Below are positions 63,028-64,000 of a stretch of 64,000 nucleotides of DNA, in pieces. Source of the stretch: Dipetalonema caudispina. Its lineage: Eukaryota > Nematoda > Chromadorea > Rhabditida > Onchocercidae. Both the position numbers and the translations under genes were made by a program. Position 1 is the first letter of the stretch; the number at the start of each line of letters is the position of its first letter. A model generated the notes under the pieces. That model saw only the letters and a program-made list of their open reading frames with translations, ran no database searches and was not told the origin of the DNA. The stretch covers positions 1-64,000 of the forward strand of contig JABVXV010000267.1 in assembly GCA_013365325.1 (NCBI GenBank), in the 5' to 3' direction.

Positions 63028-63212
63028 AAAATTATAGCTCTGAAATAATTTTTTTTTTTTTTTTTAATTAATAAATTAATGGCTTAAAATATATTTGTTG
63101 TTTTTCTTTTTTTTTTCAGGTGTATATGGTGATGTACACCGAGTGAAAATTCTTTTCAATAAGAAAGATAATGCTTTGATACAGTATGCTGAACCACAAC
63201 AAGCACAACTTG
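24635..63212 (+). CDS. ptb-1: Polypyrimidine-tract-binding protein (PTB/hnRNP I), partial at the right edge
   Basis: RNA-binding splicing regulator that binds pyrimidine-rich introns (family knowledge). Exons: 24635-24643 (probable start), 28145-28249, 28463-28622, 29268-29446, 29636-29718, 30019-30124, 58849-59068, 59850-60071, 60541-60675, 60773-60963, 61849-61882, 63120-63212. They join in frame to 512 codons plus 1 nt. Residues 3-9 KRGSNDLF-like match the conserved PTB N terminus KRGSDELF. RRM1 is about 114-195 ([25 protein letters not shown]). RRM2 is about 252-333 ([40 protein letters not shown]). An Ala/Gln/Pro linker follows at about 345-458. RRM3 starts near 461 ([38 protein letters not shown]). 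The rest of RRM3 and RRM4 are beyond the window. The linkers are longer than in vertebrates. The RRM1-RRM2 intron is 28.7 kb. Confidence 0.95.
25562..25643. repeat. Uninterrupted 82-nt poly(T)
   Basis: A pure T run, the longest homopolymer seen in the window. Length may be affected by sequencing or assembly slippage. Confidence 0.95.
26675..26725. repeat. Perfect 24-bp inverted repeat, 3-nt loop
   Basis: The left arm 26675-26698 and right arm 26702-26725 are exact reverse complements; the loop is AGC. All arm bases are A or T. It lies in PTB intron 1, so the transcript would form a hairpin. Confidence 0.9.
28145..28249 (+). CDS. ptb-1: PTB exon (RGSNDLF N terminus)
   Basis: 105 nt, phase 0 to 0, between TTTTAG and GTATGT. 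It encodes [20 protein letters not shown] followed by [22 protein letters not shown] matches the conserved N-terminal PTB signature RGSDELF, part of the nuclear localisation region in vertebrates. Confidence 0.93.
28463..28622 (+). CDS. ptb-1: PTB exon (N-terminal linker)
   Basis: 160 nt between TATTTTAG and GTATGT, phase 0 to 1. It encodes a low-complexity Ser/Gln/Leu segment ([20 protein letters not shown], then [20 protein letters not shown]) before RRM1. It is not conserved with vertebrates but is open, uses gene-like codons and is phase-compatible with both neighbours. Confidence 0.88.
28621..29125 (+). repeat. Three tandem copies of a 160-180-bp intron unit starting at the splice donor
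   Basis: Units begin near 28621, 28803 and 28963. Each opens with AGTATGTTTTATAT or AGTATGTTTTTATAT, continues with ATTCTTATGATTAGAAAT-like sequence, an A run, ATCATTTGTTATTA-like sequence, a T run, and AAAAATTTATTTATTATT. The first copy starts exactly at the donor of the exon ending at 28622. Confidence 0.9.
29268..29446 (+). CDS. ptb-1: PTB exon (RRM1, first part)
   Basis: 179 nt between ACTATCAG and GTATAT, phase 1 to 0. It encodes [20 protein letters not shown] and [19 protein letters not shown], the beta1-alpha1-beta2 part of RRM1 with the RNP2 strand VVHLRN. Human PTB has RVIHIRKLPIDVTEGEVISL here. Confidence 0.96.
29636..29718 (+). CDS. ptb-1: PTB exon (RRM1, RNP1 region)
   Basis: 83 nt between TTTTAG and GTATCA, phase 0 to 2. 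It encodes [20 protein letters not shown] and CPVAIRDR, with the RNP1-type strand GRNQ-AFVEY and PVAIRDR matching PVLRGQ of human PTB. Confidence 0.95.
30019..30124 (+). CDS. ptb-1: PTB exon (end of RRM1)
   Basis: 106 nt between ATTCCAG and GTTTGC, phase 2 to 0. It encodes [20 protein letters not shown] then [26 protein letters not shown] matches QFSNHKELKT at the end of PTB RRM1. Confidence 0.95.
32620..32725. repeat. ATC/ACC trinucleotide repeat
   Basis: Runs of ATC with CATTGTCACC-like interruptions. His-only, Ile-only and Met-only frames over it are artefacts. Confidence 0.92.
35142..35290. repeat. ATT trinucleotide repeat
   Basis: About 75 bp of pure (ATT)n continuing into interrupted ATT/ATC/ACT units, about 150 bp in all, inside the large PTB intron. 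Confidence 0.95.
36172..36186. repeat. Poly(C) run of 15
   Basis: Fifteen consecutive C, preceded 45 nt upstream by another C-rich patch (36120-36136). C homopolymers are otherwise absent from this AT-rich window. Confidence 0.9.
36887..36984. repeat. (TTCG)n tetranucleotide array
   Basis: About 98 bp of TTCG units with occasional TTCA, TTCT and CGGT variants. It is CpG-rich against a very AT-rich background. Phe-Val-Arg-Ser frames over it are artefacts. Confidence 0.95.
37022..37088. repeat. (TGAA)n tetranucleotide array
   Basis: About 67 bp of nearly perfect TGAA units starting 38 bp after the TTCG array. Its reverse complement is (TTCA)n, the CpG-decayed form of the neighbouring array. 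Confidence 0.95.
37611..37660. repeat. GT microsatellite
   Basis: (GT)n interrupted by TATG, about 50 bp, in the large PTB intron. Confidence 0.93.
38026..38107. repeat. GT microsatellite
   Basis: About 80 bp of (GT)n with single T, G and C interruptions. Cys-Val and His-Thr frames on the two strands are artefacts. Confidence 0.95.
39013..39233. repeat. Degenerate 37-38-bp minisatellite, about 6 copies
   Basis: The word GTTAATTGGAATT (with substitutions) recurs at 39013, 39051, about 39085, 39108, 39163 and 39200, usually followed by GAATAAAT(C/T)AG and an ACA-rich stretch. Spacing is near 37-38 bp with some slippage. Confidence 0.75.
41509..41529. repeat. Short perfect inverted repeat
   Basis: ATCTGATC and GATCAGAT arms with a 5-nt loop, in the large PTB intron. 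Confidence 0.6.
44630..44704. repeat. A37 run followed by T29 run (A/T hairpin)
   Basis: About 37 A residues at 44630-44666, a 9-nt spacer, then 29 T at 44676-44704. The transcript would fold into an A:U stem of nearly 30 bp. Confidence 0.9.
46518..46560. repeat. TTC trinucleotide repeat
   Basis: (TTC)n of about 43 bp followed by purine runs on the same strand (A22 and A20 near 46605-46668). The 151-codon Leu/Lys-rich frame across this region is an artefact of the repeats. Confidence 0.9.
49567..49711. repeat. GAT/AAT trinucleotide repeat
   Basis: About 145 bp of GAT with AAT interruptions, giving Asp/Asn-only frames on plus and Ser/Leu-only frames on minus. No splice context supports coding. 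Confidence 0.92.
53571..53695. repeat. 35-36-bp minisatellite, about 3.5 copies
   Basis: The unit is approximately CATGTTGCAAACTTTTCACG followed by TAATTCTAAATTAGA. Copies start near 53571, 53606, 53641 and 53662; the third is truncated after TTTTCACG. The first two full copies are over 90% identical. Confidence 0.85.
55619..55693. repeat. TA microsatellite followed by AG microsatellite
   Basis: (TA)10 at 55619-55638 and (AG)14 at 55666-55693, separated by 27 bp of unique sequence. Confidence 0.93.
57250..58070 (+). CDS. Large alternative PTB exon (Gln/Ser/Ala-rich, about 273 codons)
   Basis: The frame is open from 57213 to the stop at 58131-58133, rare in this AT-rich DNA. The only acceptor early in the frame is TTATATCAG ending at 57249, entering in phase 1. 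Donor candidate ATG|GTATCC at 58070 leaves phase 0, fitting the RRM2 exon at 58849. The product has Ala-rich ([15 protein letters not shown]), KRK-containing (TSNKRKSST), His-rich and Gln-rich ([20 protein letters not shown]) segments and no domain. The first in-frame ATG is at 57774, so either an upstream exon supplies the start or translation begins there (99 codons to the donor). Phase excludes direct joining to the RRM1 exon at 30124, but joining to the exon ending 28622 works. Assignment to PTB rests on position, phase and codon use only. Confidence 0.6.
58071..58848 (+). other. PTB intron before the RRM2 exon
   Basis: 778 bp. Only short GT/TGTGTC repeats (about 58470-58512) and AAT repeats (58617-58635) are seen. 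The open frame of the preceding exon continues into it to a stop at 58131-58133. Confidence 0.7.
58849..59068 (+). CDS. ptb-1: PTB exon (linker and first part of RRM2)
   Basis: 220 nt between TTTTTCAG and GTTAGA, phase 0 to 1. It begins [15 protein letters not shown], then encodes [20 protein letters not shown] and [19 protein letters not shown]. Human PTB has [20 protein letters not shown] and FSKFGTVLKIITFTKNN. Confidence 0.97.
59113..59171 (+). repeat. CA microsatellite 45 nt after the RRM2 exon donor
   Basis: About 59 bp of (CA)n on the sense strand, in the intron between the two RRM2 exons. Confidence 0.95.
59850..60071 (+). CDS. ptb-1: PTB exon (rest of RRM2)
   Basis: 222 nt between CATTTCAG and GTTTGT, phase 1 to 1. 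It encodes [40 protein letters not shown] and [20 protein letters not shown], nearly identical to human RRM2 and its C-terminal extension ([14 protein letters not shown]). Confidence 0.97.
60072..60540 (+). other. PTB intron after RRM2
   Basis: 469 bp, AT-rich with short A and T runs; no further feature seen. Confidence 0.75.
60541..60675 (+). CDS. ptb-1: PTB exon (Ala/Gln-rich linker)
   Basis: 135 nt between CTGTTTCAG and GTATGT, phase 1 to 1. It encodes [20 protein letters not shown] then [20 protein letters not shown]. It corresponds to the flexible RRM2-RRM3 linker of PTB, which is rich in Ala, Pro and Gly. Confidence 0.92.
60773..60963 (+). CDS. ptb-1: PTB exon (linker end and start of RRM3)
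   Basis: 191 nt between TTTTTTAG and a GTTGGT donor, phase 1 to 0. After a Thr/Ala/Ser-rich stretch it encodes [13 protein letters not shown], the beta1 strand of RRM3 (human NSVLLVSNLNPE). The donor choice is fixed by the fit to the next, 34-nt exon. Confidence 0.93.
60964..61848 (+). other. PTB intron upstream of the 34-nt exon
   Basis: 885 bp dominated near its 3' half by poly(T): T31 at 61611-61641, T26 at 61686-61711, then CC and T67 at 61714-61780. A 68-nt 3' segment follows containing CACACACA and CTATCTCTGTCC before TTTTCAG. The T blocks sit 69-238 nt upstream of the exon. Confidence 0.85.
61849..61882 (+). CDS. ptb-1: PTB 34-nt exon (RRM3), candidate autoregulated exon
   Basis: 34 nt between CTATTTTCAG and GTACGT, phase 0 to 1. 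It encodes [11 protein letters not shown], aligning with RVTPQSLFILF of human. From established knowledge, PTBP1 exon 11 and PTBP2 exon 10 are also 34 nt, and their skipping causes nonsense-mediated decay. Skipping here would join 60963 to 63120 and stop at 63144. Confidence 0.95.
61883..63119 (+). other. PTB intron downstream of the 34-nt exon
   Basis: 1237 bp packed with pyrimidine tracts: T26 at 61909-61934, T24 near 62171-62194, a CT repeat near 62333-62374, facing A and T runs near 62588-62666, T37 near 62987-63026, then TTTTTTCAG. No coding sequence was seen. Confidence 0.8.
61896..61934 (+). promoter_or_regulatory. PTB-type pyrimidine motif and T26 tract after the 34-nt exon donor
   Basis: TTCTCTTT at 61896-61903 lies 13 nt past the end of the 34-nt exon and matches the classic UUCUCU-type PTB site. 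A T26 run follows at 61909-61934. Binding is inferred. Confidence 0.5.
63120..63212 (+). CDS. ptb-1: PTB exon (RRM3, RNP1 region), last recognised exon
   Basis: 93 nt between TTTTTTCAG and GTTTGT, phase 1 to 1. It encodes [20 protein letters not shown] then [11 protein letters not shown], matching [20 protein letters not shown] of human RRM3. The next exon should begin by completing an Ala codon and encode the (A)MxHLNG helix of RRM3; it is not found before the window end. Confidence 0.97.
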
Positions 63213-64000
63213 GTTTGTCCGATTTTTTTCTTTTAATTTTAATTTTAATTTTAATTTCATTTTAATTGCTATAATTAGTAATTAGTTACATGTAAATTTA
63301 ATTCAACCATTGATTATTTGATCAACAATTTTTTTTTGTTTGATAATAGAATGGAAAATTTGTGACGCTTCTTTTAAGGAGAACTCATTGGAAAAAAAAA
63401 AAATAATTTCGTAAGAAAACTATAGAAATAAATATTCGAATTAGTATTTTTACTTCTTTTATGCAAAATTAAGATGATTTGAAACAATTGTCACTGTATG
63501 CTCTTTTTTTTCTCTCCTAAATCATCAAATCGTTGTTTTGACAACAATAGTTATATTTCTGGATCCTATTTTATATCATTTCATTTTATTATCATTATTA
63601 TTTACTATTATTATCAATTATTTACTACATTATTTTATCAATTATTTGTCCATTTACTATTATAGTTAATTATTTATTGCCATTATTATTACTTTTATTA
63701 TTATTACCATTATTATCCATTATTATTATTATTGCCAATTGTTCATTATCATTATTATTGCTATTATTGATTACTTATTATCATTATTGCTATTGTTATT
63801 AGCATTGTAAAAATCACCATTGAAAAATATGATGCAGAGGGAAATCAGATGAAAAGGACGGAATGGTACCGTCATTTCCTGAAAATTCATAATGCGTTCC
63901 GGGTCGAAGTTTTGAAGTATCAGGAATTAACTACGACTATGTCTCTTCCTTCTTTAATATCATTATCCATCAGGCGGATATTCCATTAGTATCCGTTCTA
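63213..64000 (+). other. PTB intron and unexplained right-end segment
   Basis: 63585-63805 is a degenerate ATT/TTG-type trinucleotide repeat. The last 163 bp (63838-64000) are clearly less AT-rich and follow a GATGCAG acceptor-like end. They stay open for 54 codons in the phase required after the exon at 63212, but the peptide (EGNQMKRTEWYRHFLKIHNA...) does not resemble RRM3. It may be a dispersed repeat or an alternative exon. Confidence 0.5.
63585..63805. repeat. Degenerate ATT trinucleotide repeat
   Basis: ATTATT units interrupted by GCC, TTG and ACT words, about 220 bp, in the last visible PTB intron. Confidence 0.85.

Overview
The window is nuclear DNA of a nematode. It is very AT-rich, crowded with poly(T)/poly(A) runs and microsatellites, and has multi-exon genes with short exons, GTATGT/GTTTGT-type donors and T-rich TTTTCAG/TTTTAG acceptors. 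Codon usage and overall character suggest a filarial/spirurid worm; this is inference, since no species-specific marker was identified. No long single-exon gene, tRNA, rRNA, CRISPR array or bacterial operon was seen.

Two protein genes can be rebuilt exon by exon. (1) On the minus strand at 921-6073 there is a complete 12-exon gene for an ACOT9-type mitochondrial acyl-CoA thioesterase (411 aa, all exon phases consistent). A transcript acceptor lies 15 nt before the ATG, as expected for spliced-leader addition. (2) On the plus strand, from about 24.6 kb to beyond the right edge, lies a polypyrimidine-tract-binding protein (PTB/hnRNP I, ptb-1/hephaestus) gene. A probable 9-nt start exon (MSK) joins the RGSNDLF exon at 28.1 kb. 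RRM1 follows at 29.3-30.1 kb, RRM2 at 58.8-60.1 kb, an Ala/Gln-rich linker at 60.5-61.0 kb, and the first half of RRM3 at 60.9-63.2 kb. The end of RRM3 and RRM4 lie outside the window.

The two genes are divergent and separated by about 18.5 kb of low-complexity DNA. The RRM1 and RRM2 blocks of the PTB gene are separated by a 28.7-kb intron holding many microsatellites, minisatellites and inverted repeats. Near its right end is a large 821-nt Gln/Ser/Ala-rich open exon (57250-58070). Its phases make it interchangeable with the RRM1 exon block but not combinable with it.

The most interesting biology is in the PTB gene. A 34-nt exon (61849-61882) sits between huge poly(T) tracts and carries a PTB-type TTCTCTTT motif just past its donor. 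Skipping it creates a stop eight codons into the next exon. This matches the layout of the vertebrate PTBP1 exon 11 / PTBP2 exon 10 autoregulatory switch, which suggests PTB controls its own level in this worm by the same device.
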